Source: an uncultured Oscillibacter sp.
GTDB lineage: Bacteria > Bacillota > Clostridia > Oscillospirales > Oscillospiraceae
DNA length: 5,276 nucleotides
Direction of reading: 5' to 3'
Assembly: GCA_937884915.1 (NCBI GenBank)
Contig: CALAAN010000189.1
Location: 1 to 5,276 of the forward strand
Positions 1-5,276 of this stretch are shown here, piece after piece. A program made the translations under genes and the position numbers. How positions within the stretch are numbered: position 1 is the stretch's first letter; every line of letters begins with the position of its first letter. The notes below the pieces were generated by a model. It had not been told where the DNA came from, searched no databases, and saw nothing but the letters and a program-made list of their open reading frames with translations.

Positions 1-954
1 ATCGAGCATGCTGGAGAGGCCGCCGCGGTTGACGAGACGGTTGATCTCTGCAACGCCGGTATCCATGCTCACGCCGGTGTACATGGAGGCGAGGATGGTT
101 GCGAGGCTTGCCTTCTGGAAGATGGCCGCAAAGATGCCGCCGAGAGCAGAGACGCCGATCAGGCCGGGGATGGCGGGCACCTTGAAGATGACCATGAGCA
201 GAACGCACAGCGGGGGAATGAACATCACGGGGCTGATGGTGAAGAACTCCTTGAGCGTGCTCATGTAGAGGTCAACGGTCTCCATGCTGGCCGTGCCCTT
301 GACGACCGTGAAGCCCATGATGGCGTAGATAATCAGGGAAATAATGATGGACGGACCTGCGGTAACGACCATGTGCTTGACGTGGGTGAACACCGTGGTA
401 CCGGCCATGGCGGGGGCAAGGTTCGTGGTATCGGACAGGGGGCTCATCTTATCGCCGAAGTAAGCGCCGGAGATGATCGCACCGACCGTCATGCCGAGGG
501 GGACCTGAAGCGCGGTGCCGACGCCGACGAGCGCCACACCGACGGTACCCATCGTCGTCCAGGAAGAACCCGTGAAGGTCGAGACCATGATGCACAGGGC
601 GCAGGCGGCGAAGAGGAAGATTTTCGGGGACAGCCAGGTCAGGCCGTAGTAGATCATCGTGGGGATGATGCCGCCGAGCATCCAGGTACCGACGACCATA
701 CCGATGATGAGCATGATGAGGATGGCGGGGGCGGAGGCCTTGATGGTCTCGCTCATGCCTTTTTCCATTTCATCCCAGGTAAAGCCGCTCGAAACGCCCG
801 CGATGGCGGCGACGATCGTGGCGATAACCAGAGGGATGTGTGCCGAGGTGCCGAGCACGTTGATACCGCAGAGGATCAGCGCAAACACACAGATAAAAAC
901 GACAAGCGCTTTTCCGAAGCCAACGGTCTTTTTTGTTCCTGTTGCAGAGTTCAT
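1..954 (-). CDS. nhaC: NhaC-family Na+/H+ antiporter (C-terminal part beyond window)
   Basis: Integral membrane secondary transporter of the NhaC family (ion transporter superfamily). Members exchange Na+ for H+ or carry organic substrates; Bacillus MleN exchanges malate for lactate, and others are predicted amino acid carriers. The reading frame is open for 318 codons from the ATG to the left edge. Family members are usually about 450-480 aa, so roughly a third is missing. Hydrophobic segments are visible at about residues 15-35, 38-54, 75-103, 112-124, 133-163, 193-216, 240-258 and 262-280. Diagnostic motifs are GSSWTTMGTVGVAL (129-142), GAYFGDKMSPLSDTTN (163-178) and TGVAEINRLVNRGG (299-312). 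The start is supported by GGGAGG 8 nt upstream. It is transcribed away from the xdh-like operon. The family call is firm. The substrate cannot be read from the sequence, and the gene symbol is given at family level only. Confidence 0.93.
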   Translation of the reverse strand, partial: MNSATGTKKTVGFGKALVVFICVFALILCGINVLGTSAHIPLVIATIVAAIAGVSSGFTWDEMEKGMSETIKASAPAILIMLIIGMVVGTWMLGGIIPTMIYYGLTWLSPKIFLFAACALCIMVSTFTGSSWTTMGTVGVALVGVGTALQVPLGMTVGAIISGAYFGDKMSPLSDTTNLAPAMAGTTVFTHVKHMVVTAGPSIIISLIIYAIMGFTVVKGTASMETVDLYMSTLKEFFTISPVMFIPPLCVLLMVIFKVPAIPGLIGVSALGGIFAAIFQKASLATILASMYTGVSMDTGVAEINRLVNRGGLSSMLD

Positions 955-962
955 TTTCTATT

Positions 963-968
963 CCTCCC
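963..968 (-). promoter_or_regulatory. Ribosome binding site of the nhaC-like gene
   Basis: Read on the minus strand this is GGGAGG, separated by 8 nt from the ATG that ends at base 954. It fixes the start of the transporter, because no other in-frame start nearby has a comparable Shine-Dalgarno sequence. Confidence 0.85.
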
Positions 969-975
969 AAAAAAT

Positions 976-992
976 GTAATGGTATTCGTTAC
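976..992. repeat. Short palindrome GTAATG-n5-CGTTAC beside the nhaC ribosome binding site
   Basis: Two 6-bp arms, GTAATG and CGTTAC, flank a 5-nt spacer with one mismatch (T opposite G). The site lies in the leader of the nhaC-like gene, 7 nt upstream of its Shine-Dalgarno sequence. Its size and symmetry fit an operator for a dimeric repressor. It could also be a weak RNA hairpin, although the mismatch becomes C:A on the nhaC strand. The half-site GTAATG recurs at 1013-1018. No regulator can be named from the sequence. Confidence 0.35.
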
Positions 993-1006
993 GGAAACTT
1001 TGCTAT

Positions 1007-1128
1007 CTTACAGTAATGTTCTGAAGGTTCCATGGCTTATGGCTCGCACCTCCCAGCGCTTGGCTGCCCTTGTCCCTATCACGGGGACTTTACCGTGGCA
1101 GCTGGATCATTGATGGGGCTACTGTAAG
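1007..1128 (-). promoter_or_regulatory. Candidate structured leader RNA (riboswitch-like) upstream of nhaC; class not recognised
   Basis: A perfect 9-bp inverted repeat, CTTACAGTA at 1007-1015 and TACTGTAAG at 1120-1128, closes a 104-nt interior that is itself rich in pairings. CCAGC (1053-1057) can pair with GCTGG (1101-1105). GCTGCC (1063-1068) can pair with GGCAGC (1097-1102). GTCCC (1072-1076) can pair with GGGAC (1084-1088) around a 7-nt loop, and CCAT (1030-1033) can pair with ATGG (1039-1042). The loop bases CACG (1080-1083) complement CGTG (1094-1097), which allows a pseudoknot. Such a closed multi-stem domain 53 nt from a transporter start is typical of a riboswitch aptamer, and NhaC-family genes are known targets of lysine, SAM and tyrosine T-box control. 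Conserved cores of the lysine, SAM-I, cobalamin, TPP, glycine, purine, guanidine-I and Moco classes were looked for and not recognised. The strand assignment is an inference, since the stems work on both strands. A small mobile element with 9-bp terminal repeats is the main alternative. Confidence 0.35.
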
Positions 1129-1143
1129 CATCAAAAATCAAAA

Positions 1144-1238
1144 AATCGTCAAATTTTTCGTAAAATTGCTTTGACGCTTAAAATTTTTTTGACGGGGTCG
1201 GTCGAAGTGCGGTTTTTCTTGACGCTTCTTTGACGATT
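1144..1238. promoter_or_regulatory. Array of TTGACG motifs, probable operator or promoter cluster for the xdh operon
   Basis: TTGACG occurs in direct orientation at 1171-1176, 1189-1194, 1219-1224 and 1230-1235, and inverted at 1147-1152. Longer matches exist. TTGACGCTT is exactly repeated at 1171-1179 and 1219-1227. AATCGTCAAA at 1144-1153 is the exact reverse complement of TTTGACGATT at 1229-1238. CGTCAAA at 1147-1153 and TTTGACG at 1170-1176 form a 7-bp inverted pair with a 16-nt spacer. TTGACG resembles the -35 consensus, but no copy has a good -10 at 16-18 nt. A transcription factor half-site array is therefore as likely as overlapping promoters. It lies 88-182 bases upstream of the molybdenum subunit start. 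Confidence 0.45.
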
Positions 1239-1273
1239 GTGGTTCACTATATGACATCAGTAAGAGGTTTGCC

Positions 1274-1288
1274 GCCGCATTTTGCGGC
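1274..1288 (+). repeat. Small GC-rich hairpin in the xdh leader
   Basis: GCCGC-ATTTT-GCGGC forms a perfect 5-bp stem with a 5-nt loop, 24 nt upstream of the Shine-Dalgarno sequence. The octamer GCCGCATT at 1274-1281 is repeated at 1287-1294, so the second copy could compete for pairing. No U-tract follows, so it is not an intrinsic terminator. Any role is a guess. Confidence 0.3.
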
Positions 1289-1312
1289 CGCATTCGCCCC
1301 GATAAACATTCT

Positions 1313-1318
1313 GGGAGA
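1313..1318 (+). promoter_or_regulatory. Ribosome binding site deciding the molybdenum subunit start
   Basis: GGGAGA lies 7 nt before the ATG at 1326. The frame stays open upstream to a TTG at 1230 and an ATG at 1251, but neither has a ribosome binding site. The extra 32 residues they would add do not resemble the family N-terminus, so 1326 is preferred. Confidence 0.8.
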
Positions 1319-1325
1319 ATCCATT

Positions 1326-3605
1326 ATGAATTATCAATACATTGGCAAGAGCACGCCCGTCAACAATTCCCGCGCCAAGGCCAGCGGCCTTCTGCGCTAC
1401 GCAGGCGACATGAAGCTGCCGAACATGCTGCACATGAAGCTCGTGCTCAGTCCCGTCGCTCACGGGATCGTCAAAAAGATCGACGCCTCCGCCGCGCTTG
1501 CGACGCCCGGCGTCGCGGCGGTGCTGTCGTTTGAAAACACGCCCGACACCAAATATAACCGCGGCCGTGTCCGCGCCCGCGAGGACGCCGTCGACCAGGA
1601 GACGCTTTTCAGCCGCCATGTCCGCTTTGTCGGCGACCGCGTGGCCGCCGTGCTGGCCGACACGCCGGAGATCGCCGCCGCGGCGGCGGAGAAGATCAAG
1701 CTCGAGATCGAAGAGCTGCCCGCCGTTTTCACCGTCGAAGACGCGATGAAAGAGGACGCGCCGCAGCTGCACGAGGGCGGCAACACCGTCACGCTGCCCG
1801 AGAGCGGCTTTGGCGGCAAATACGCCGACGCGCAGGGTGAAGAATTTATCCAGCGTTCACAGGTACAGCGCATCACACACATCGCCATGGAGACGCACTG
1901 CGCCGTGGCCGACTACAATCCCGGCACCGACCGCATGACCGTTTGGTCGCCCACGCAGGCAACATTCGGCGTGCGCTCATCCATCGCGACACTGTTCCAC
2001 ATGCCGATGAGCCATATCCGCGCCATCAAAACGCCGATGGGCGGGTCGTTCGGCTGCAAGCAGGAGATGATCCTCGAGCCGCTCGTCGCCGCCGGCGCAA
2101 AAATGACGGGCCGTCCCGTCAAGCTCCAGCTTGACCGGCGCGAGACGATCCTCTGCACCGTGCTGCGCCACCCGATCAAAAGCGAGATCCGTGCCAAATT
2201 TGATGAAAACCACATTCTGAAGGCCGTCGACCTGACCGCCCAGCTCGACGCGGGCGGCTATCAGGGCATCTCGCCGGACTACATGGGCTCGATGTTCAAG
2301 AAGCTCGCGTGGGTTTACGGCGTGGAGGATGTCGAATATCACGCGGCCTCCACCTGCACAAATACGCCCGTCTCCGGCAGCTACCGCGGCTGGGGCGGGC
2401 CCGAAACCGCATTCATCATGGAAAACATGATGAACGCCGCCGCGAGAAAGTTCGGCATCGACCCGCTGGAGCTGCGGCTCAAAAACGTGCTGCCGCCCGA
2501 CGCGATCAGCAAGATCGGCAGCTTCCCGCTCGGCGATGTCCGCCTTGAGGATGTGCTGCGCCTTGGCAGCGAGCGCTTCCGCTGGCAGGAGCGGCGCGCT
2601 GCCGTGCAGGCGCAGGATCGCTCCGGCCGCTATCTCAAGGGCGTCGGCCTCGCTGTCGCCACCCACACCTCGGGCTACTATCCCCGCCGCCTCGACTGGG
2701 TCACCGTCACCGCCAAGTTTGAAGAGGACGGCTCGGCGAGCTTCAACTGCAACATCCACGACCACGGCTGCGGCACGGTCGCCGCGCTCAAAAACATTGC
2801 CGCGGAAGAGCTCTCCATCCCGCCTGACACCATTGACTTCCCCGAGGGCGACACGGAGTACAATGCCCTCGACAACGGCTGCTACACGAGCCGCACGATC
2901 TATGTCACCGGCCGCGCCGTGCAGGAAACGGCGCAGAAGCTCAAGGCCCTGCTGCTTGAAAACGCGGCAAGGCTTATGGACTGTGATGCAGAAGACCTCA
3001 CCTGCCAGAATGGCGAGATCTTCGTCACGACCGATCCCTCGCGCCGCAAAACCTACAGCGATGTCGTCTATTACTCCGCCGACCAGTACGGCGGCAGCGG
3101 CGCGATCTTTGTTTCTCACACCTACCAGCCCTCGTCCAACCCCGGCCCCGCCGCCGCACACTTTGCCGAAGTCGAGGTCGACACGCTCACCGGTCTCTGC
3201 CGCCTGACGGCATTCACCGCCGCACACGACGTGGGCAAGGCCATCAACCCAGAGATCTGCCGCGGGCAAGTCGGCAGCGCCCTGCAGCAGGGCATGGGTC
3301 TCGTCTTCTGCGAACAGGTCAAAGTCGACCCGAAGACCGGCCAGACGCTCAACGCCACCATGCAGCGCTACCACGTGGCGCGCGCGTGCGACTTTCCGCA
3401 CATTGAGACGGTGCTTGTCGAAAACGGCAGCCCCGAGGGACCTTACGGCGCAAAATCTATCGGCGAATCCTGCTTCGTGCCGGTCGCGCCAGCGCTGCTC
3501 GCCGCCGTCAATGACGCGCTGCAAACCGATCTGACCACCCTGCCGCTGACGCCGGAGAAGATCATCCGCGCCGTGCAGGAAAAACGCAAGGAGGCGTCGC
3601 TGTGA
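1326..3605 (+). CDS. xdhA: Xanthine dehydrogenase-type molybdenum hydroxylase, molybdenum-binding subunit
   Basis: Large catalytic subunit (759 aa, close to the roughly 750 aa of E. coli XdhA) of a cytoplasmic xanthine dehydrogenase/aldehyde oxidoreductase-family enzyme. It hydroxylates its substrate with water-derived oxygen at a molybdopterin-bound Mo. An a/b hammerhead domain (about 18-135) is followed by two molybdopterin-binding domains (about 150-380 and 400-700). By alignment from memory to bovine xanthine oxidase, Gln211 matches Gln767, GGSFGCK (239-245) is the MPT loop, Arg354 in YRGWGGPE matches the substrate-binding Arg880, and Glu714 in SIGES matches the catalytic base Glu1261. 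Gln246 stands where bovine Glu802 is; I recall E. coli XdhA also having Gln there. The usual GQG cofactor loop reads GCG (481-483). Its stop codon shares one base with the next gene's ATG. The family is certain. Xanthine or another purine is the leading substrate guess, with other N-heterocycles or aldehydes possible. Confidence 0.92.
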   Translation: MNYQYIGKSTPVNNSRAKASGLLRYAGDMKLPNMLHMKLVLSPVAHGIVKKIDASAALATPGVAAVLSFENTPDTKYNRGRVRAREDAVDQETLFSRHVRFVGDRVAAVLADTPEIAAAAAEKIKLEIEELPAVFTVEDAMKEDAPQLHEGGNTVTLPESGFGGKYADAQGEEFIQRSQVQRITHIAMETHCAVADYNPGTDRMTVWSPTQATFGVRSSIATLFHMPMSHIRAIKTPMGGSFGCKQEMILEPLVAAGAKMTGRPVKLQLDRRETILCTVLRHPIKSEIRAKFDENHILKAVDLTAQLDAGGYQGISPDYMGSMFKKLAWVYGVEDVEYHAASTCTNTPVSGSYRGWGGPETAFIMENMMNAAARKFGIDPLELRLKNVLPPDAISKIGSFPLGDVRLEDVLRLGSERFRWQERRAAVQAQDRSGRYLKGVGLAVATHTSGYYPRRLDWVTVTAKFEEDGSASFNCNIHDHGCGTVAALKNIAAEELSIPPDTIDFPEGDTEYNALDNGCYTSRTIYVTGRAVQETAQKLKALLLENAARLMDCDAEDLTCQNGEIFVTTDPSRRKTYSDVVYYSADQYGGSGAIFVSHTYQPSSNPGPAAAHFAEVEVDTLTGLCRLTAFTAAHDVGKAINPEICRGQVGSALQQGMGLVFCEQVKVDPKTGQTLNATMQRYHVARACDFPHIETVLVENGSPEGPYGAKSIGESCFVPVAPALLAAVNDALQTDLTTLPLTPEKIIRAVQEKRKEASL
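3588..3594 (+). promoter_or_regulatory. Ribosome binding site of the [2Fe-2S] subunit gene
   Basis: AAGGAGG lies inside the end of the molybdenum subunit gene. It sits 7 nt before a GTG at 3602 and 10 nt before an ATG at 3605. Both starts are in frame and differ by one residue. The ATG is preferred as the stronger codon, though the GTG spacing is slightly better. Confidence 0.75.
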
Positions 3606-4078
3606 TGGAAATTCATTTTTACTTGAACGGAAAAGAAACCGTTGTGAACGCCCCGCCGGAGCGCCTGCTTGTCGACGTGCTGCGCGAGGACCTGCACCTG
3701 ACCGGCACAAAGCGCGGCTGCGGCGAGGGCGAGTGCGGCACCTGTACGGTGCTGCTTGACGACAGAGCCGTCCACTCCTGCATGACGATGATCGCGCAGG
3801 TCAACGGACACCGCGTCATCACGTCCGAAGGCGTCGAATCCGACCCGCGCATCGCGCCCATCATCCCCGCCTTTGTGAACAACATGTCCATCCAGTGCGG
3901 CTACTGCACGCCCGGCATGGTGATGAGCACCGCGGGCCTGCTGCTCCACAATCCCGACCCTACCGAGGAAGAGATCCGCACCGCGATCTCCGGCAACATC
4001 TGCCGGTGCAGCTGCTATGAACAGATCCTGCGCGCCATCCAGCAGGCCGCGCGCGACATGAAGGAGGCGGCCAAATGA
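3605..4078 (+). CDS. xdhC: Molybdenum hydroxylase [2Fe-2S] iron-sulfur subunit
   Basis: Small electron-transfer subunit (157 aa; E. coli XdhC is similar in size) that carries electrons from the Mo site to FAD through two [2Fe-2S] clusters. The N-terminal ferredoxin-like domain (about 1-75) has the plant-type pattern Cys39-x4-Cys44-x2-Cys47-x11-Cys59 within GCGEGECGTC. The C-terminal helical domain (about 78-155) has Cys98-x2-Cys101 in CGYCTPGM and Cys133-x-Cys135 in GNICRCSCY. A further cysteine, Cys137, sits where most relatives have Gly or Ala. The start overlaps the upstream stop by one base (TGATG), and its own stop overlaps the next ATG by four (ATGA), which suggests translational coupling. 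The name follows the E. coli xdhABC convention, in which XdhC is the Fe-S subunit; it is not the Moco-insertion chaperone also called XdhC elsewhere. A GTG three bases upstream is an alternative start. Confidence 0.95.
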   Translation: MEIHFYLNGKETVVNAPPERLLVDVLREDLHLTGTKRGCGEGECGTCTVLLDDRAVHSCMTMIAQVNGHRVITSEGVESDPRIAPIIPAFVNNMSIQCGYCTPGMVMSTAGLLLHNPDPTEEEIRTAISGNICRCSCYEQILRAIQQAARDMKEAAK

Positions 4079-4938
4079 ACTTCTTCCAGCCAACGAACCG
4101 CGAAGAGCTCGCCTCTGCCCTCGCGTCCCTCTCCGGCGGCTCCATCGTCGCAGGGTGCACGGACTTTCTGGCCCAGCGCAACGGAAAGGTCTGGCACGCG
4201 AACGCTATTTTGAGCCTGACAGAGATGCAGGAGCTCAAAAACATCGAATGGACCGGCGATACCCTCGCCGTCGGCGCGGTGTGCGTGCATTCGCAGGTCG
4301 CGCAGTCCCCCGTCGTGCGGCAGTATTTTCCCGCCCTCGCCATGGCGTGCAGCCAGGTCGGCTGCGCGCAGATCCGCAACCGCGGCACGCTCGGCGGCAG
4401 CATCGGCACCTCCTCCCCTGCGGGCGACGTCTACCCTCCCCTGCTCGCGCTGAATGGCGCAGCCGAGGTGATGAACAGCCGCGGCGAGGTTCGCACCATC
4501 CCTGCGCGCGAGCTCGTGCTCGGCAAGGGCAAGACCGCGCTTGCGAGTGACGAGGCCATTCTGCACTTTCTCCTTCCCCTGCCCGCTAAAAACGAGATCA
4601 GCGCGTTCGGCAAGATCGGCGAGCGGCACCAGGTCACGATCTCCAAGATCAACCTCGCCGTCAGCGCAGTTGTCGAAAACGGCTGCATCCAGAGCGCGCG
4701 CGTCGCGCTCGGCGCGGTCGCGCCGCACGCCTACCTTGCGGATGACGCCGCGGCGTTCCTTGCAGGAAAGCCGCTCACAGCGGAGACCGGCGACGCCCTC
4801 GGCGGCCTGCTCTCTTCCGAGGTTGAGCGCGTCATCGCGGGGCGCGGCTCCATGCCCTATAAGCGTGAAGCCGTCCGCGGCCTTGCGCAGAACGTGTTCG
4901 CCCGCCTGATCGCGCTGGCGCAGGAGCGCGGCCTATGA
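4075..4938 (+). CDS. xdhB: Molybdenum hydroxylase FAD-binding subunit
   Basis: Medium subunit (287 aa; family usually about 280-300) that binds FAD and passes electrons from the [2Fe-2S] subunit to a soluble acceptor such as NAD+. The N-terminal PCMH-type FAD domain (about 1-170) shows VAGCTDF (25-31), a variant of the AGGTD flavin loop with Cys28 for Gly. It also shows NRGTLGGSIGTSSPAGD (102-118), the second flavin-binding signature. The CO-dehydrogenase flavoprotein C-terminal domain covers about 174-285, with FGKIGERHQ at its start and a closing helix near PYKREAVRGLAQ. No [4Fe-4S] insertion of the hydroxybenzoyl-CoA reductase kind is apparent. AAGGAGG at 4061-4067 lies 7 nt before the ATG, and a four-base ATGA overlap joins this gene to each neighbour. 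Together with the two upstream genes it completes the heterotrimer in the order Mo, Fe-S, FAD. Confidence 0.94.
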   Translation: MNFFQPTNREELASALASLSGGSIVAGCTDFLAQRNGKVWHANAILSLTEMQELKNIEWTGDTLAVGAVCVHSQVAQSPVVRQYFPALAMACSQVGCAQIRNRGTLGGSIGTSSPAGDVYPPLLALNGAAEVMNSRGEVRTIPARELVLGKGKTALASDEAILHFLLPLPAKNEISAFGKIGERHQVTISKINLAVSAVVENGCIQSARVALGAVAPHAYLADDAAAFLAGKPLTAETGDALGGLLSSEVERVIAGRGSMPYKREAVRGLAQNVFARLIALAQERGL

Positions 4939-5276
4939 AAAAAGAGATCCGCATCGATGAGCTCCGCGCCCTGATGCTCGACGCGCTTGCGCTGCGCGGC
5001 ATCGGCAGCGAGGACGCCGATTTCATCGTCGACGACTTTCTGGACGCCGAGCTCGAGGGTCACAAGACCCACGGCGTCTCCAAATTTCTGACCCTCGACA
5101 TTGGCCTCTCGGGCCGCGAGGGCAGCATCGAAATCGTGAGCCAGACCGGCGGACACGCCAAAATCGACGGTCACCGCGAGCTTGGCCACATCGCCGCACG
5201 GCAGGCTGCCGCGCTCAGCGTGGAGCTTGCCAAGGAACACGGCGTCGGCCTCGTCGCGCTGACCAACGTTAGCCGC
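4935..5276 (+). CDS. LDH2/malate dehydrogenase-family NAD(P)-dependent oxidoreductase, N-terminal part
   Basis: Only the first 114 codons are present; the family is usually about 330-360 aa. Members reduce or oxidise 2-hydroxy/2-oxo acids with NAD(P)H and include ureidoglycolate dehydrogenase (AllD), archaeal malate dehydrogenase, L-sulfolactate dehydrogenase and diketogulonate reductase (DlgD). Family features seen are the N-terminal helical region, EGHKTHGVSKF (41-51) matching the SHG signature with its catalytic-site His at 46, the KIDGHRELGH strand (76-85), and EHGVGLVALTN (101-111). Two differences from better-known members are Lys50 in place of the usual Arg, and Arg114 where the NSNH-type motif has His. 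AGGAG at 4922-4926 lies 8 nt before the ATG, which overlaps the FAD subunit stop by four bases, so the gene is in the same operon. This suggests action on a product of the hydroxylase pathway. Ureidoglycolate dehydrogenase is possible but unsupported beyond context. Confidence 0.88.
   Translation, partial: MKKEIRIDELRALMLDALALRGIGSEDADFIVDDFLDAELEGHKTHGVSKFLTLDIGLSGREGSIEIVSQTGGHAKIDGHRELGHIAARQAAALSVELAKEHGVGLVALTNVSR

Larger units (their letters stand above)
955..1325. other. Divergent intergenic regulatory region, no protein gene
   Basis: This region separates the minus-strand transporter from the plus-strand hydroxylase operon and must hold both promoters. Bases 1007-1128 form a compact GC-rich structured segment. 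Bases 1129-1260 are strikingly AT-rich compared with the coding DNA and carry repeated TTGACG motifs and the overlapping direct repeat AAAAATC (1133-1139, 1141-1147). TAAAAT boxes at 1161-1166 and 1179-1184 resemble -10 elements but lack good -35 partners at 16-18 nt. No convincing sigma-70 promoter could be placed on either strand. No tRNA, rRNA, CRISPR or insertion sequence is visible. Short open frames here lack ribosome binding sites at usable spacing. Confidence 0.8.

Noticed and set aside
989..1033. 14-codon minus-strand open frame in the nhaC leader (possible leader peptide)
   Set aside because: The nearest GGGAGG is 15 nt upstream, too far for normal initiation, and the frame overlaps the closing stem of the structured element.
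1090..1110. Six-codon minus-strand frame MIQLPR
   Set aside because: It has no ribosome binding site and is short enough to occur by chance.
373..1113. 246-codon plus-strand open frame across the transporter gene
   Set aside because: The product is a Gly/Asp/His-rich low-complexity sequence antisense to the NhaC-family gene and runs into the intergenic region. The opposite strand has membrane segments, family motifs and a ribosome binding site.
1007..1128. Moco riboswitch controlling the molybdenum hydroxylase operon
   Set aside because: The biology would fit, but the conserved core I recall from the E. coli moaA leader is not recognisable on either strand.
1171..1258. Canonical sigma-70 promoters built on the TTGACG hexamers
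   Set aside because: At 16-18 nt downstream of each copy on the plus strand there is no acceptable -10. The nearest candidates (CACTAT 1245-1250, TATGAC 1250-1255) have spacings of 20 and 14 nt.
1274..1288. Intrinsic terminator in the xdh leader
   Set aside because: The 5-bp stem is short and no run of T follows it.
1230..1325. 32-residue N-terminal extension of the molybdenum subunit from TTG 1230 or ATG 1251
   Set aside because: There is no ribosome binding site at either start, TTG 1230 is inside a TTGACG motif, and the ATG at 1326 has GGGAGA at 7 nt and a typical family N-terminus.
1977..3710. 577-codon open frame on the minus strand opposite the molybdenum subunit gene
   Set aside because: It lies antisense to a gene with clear family motifs. 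Its translation is compositionally biased with no recognisable domain, and long antisense frames are expected in GC-rich coding DNA.

Overview
The window looks like chromosomal DNA of a GC-rich anaerobic Firmicute, most likely a gut Oscillospiraceae/Clostridia-type organism. This rests on strong GGAGG-type ribosome binding sites, GC-rich third codon positions, an AT-rich intergenic region, and an NhaC-family transporter next to a split three-gene molybdenum hydroxylase. The taxonomic call is an inference. No marker gene is present.

Layout. Bases 1-954 hold the first 318 codons of an NhaC-family antiporter on the minus strand, whose 3' part lies beyond the left edge. Bases 955-1325 are a gene-free divergent regulatory region. 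Its nhaC-proximal half contains a 122-nt inverted-repeat-bounded element that can fold as an RNA (1007-1128) and a small palindrome beside the nhaC ribosome binding site. Its xdh-proximal half is AT-rich and carries five copies of TTGACG, four direct and one inverted. Bases 1326-5276 are a tightly packed plus-strand operon: molybdenum-binding subunit (759 aa), [2Fe-2S] subunit (157 aa), FAD subunit (287 aa), then the first 114 codons of an LDH2/malate dehydrogenase-family oxidoreductase that runs off the right edge. Successive genes overlap by 1-4 bases and each has its own ribosome binding site, so they are probably co-transcribed and translationally coupled.

How the genes may work together. 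The three subunits form a complete xanthine dehydrogenase/aldehyde oxidoreductase-type enzyme. Substrate is hydroxylated at the Mo site, and electrons pass through two [2Fe-2S] clusters to FAD and a soluble acceptor. The catalytic Glu and a substrate-binding Arg typical of purine hydroxylases are present, so a purine or other N-heterocycle is a reasonable substrate guess, but it is not proven. The fourth gene belongs to a family that includes ureidoglycolate, malate, lactate and diketogulonate dehydrogenases. A link to purine or hydroxy-acid catabolism is therefore plausible, but the characteristic family His is replaced by Arg here. The divergent NhaC-family protein may exchange Na+ and H+ or carry an organic substrate. 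Nothing in the window proves a wholly new system. The least explained parts are the structured leader-like element, the TTGACG array, and the cysteine-rich cofactor-site loops of the hydroxylase.
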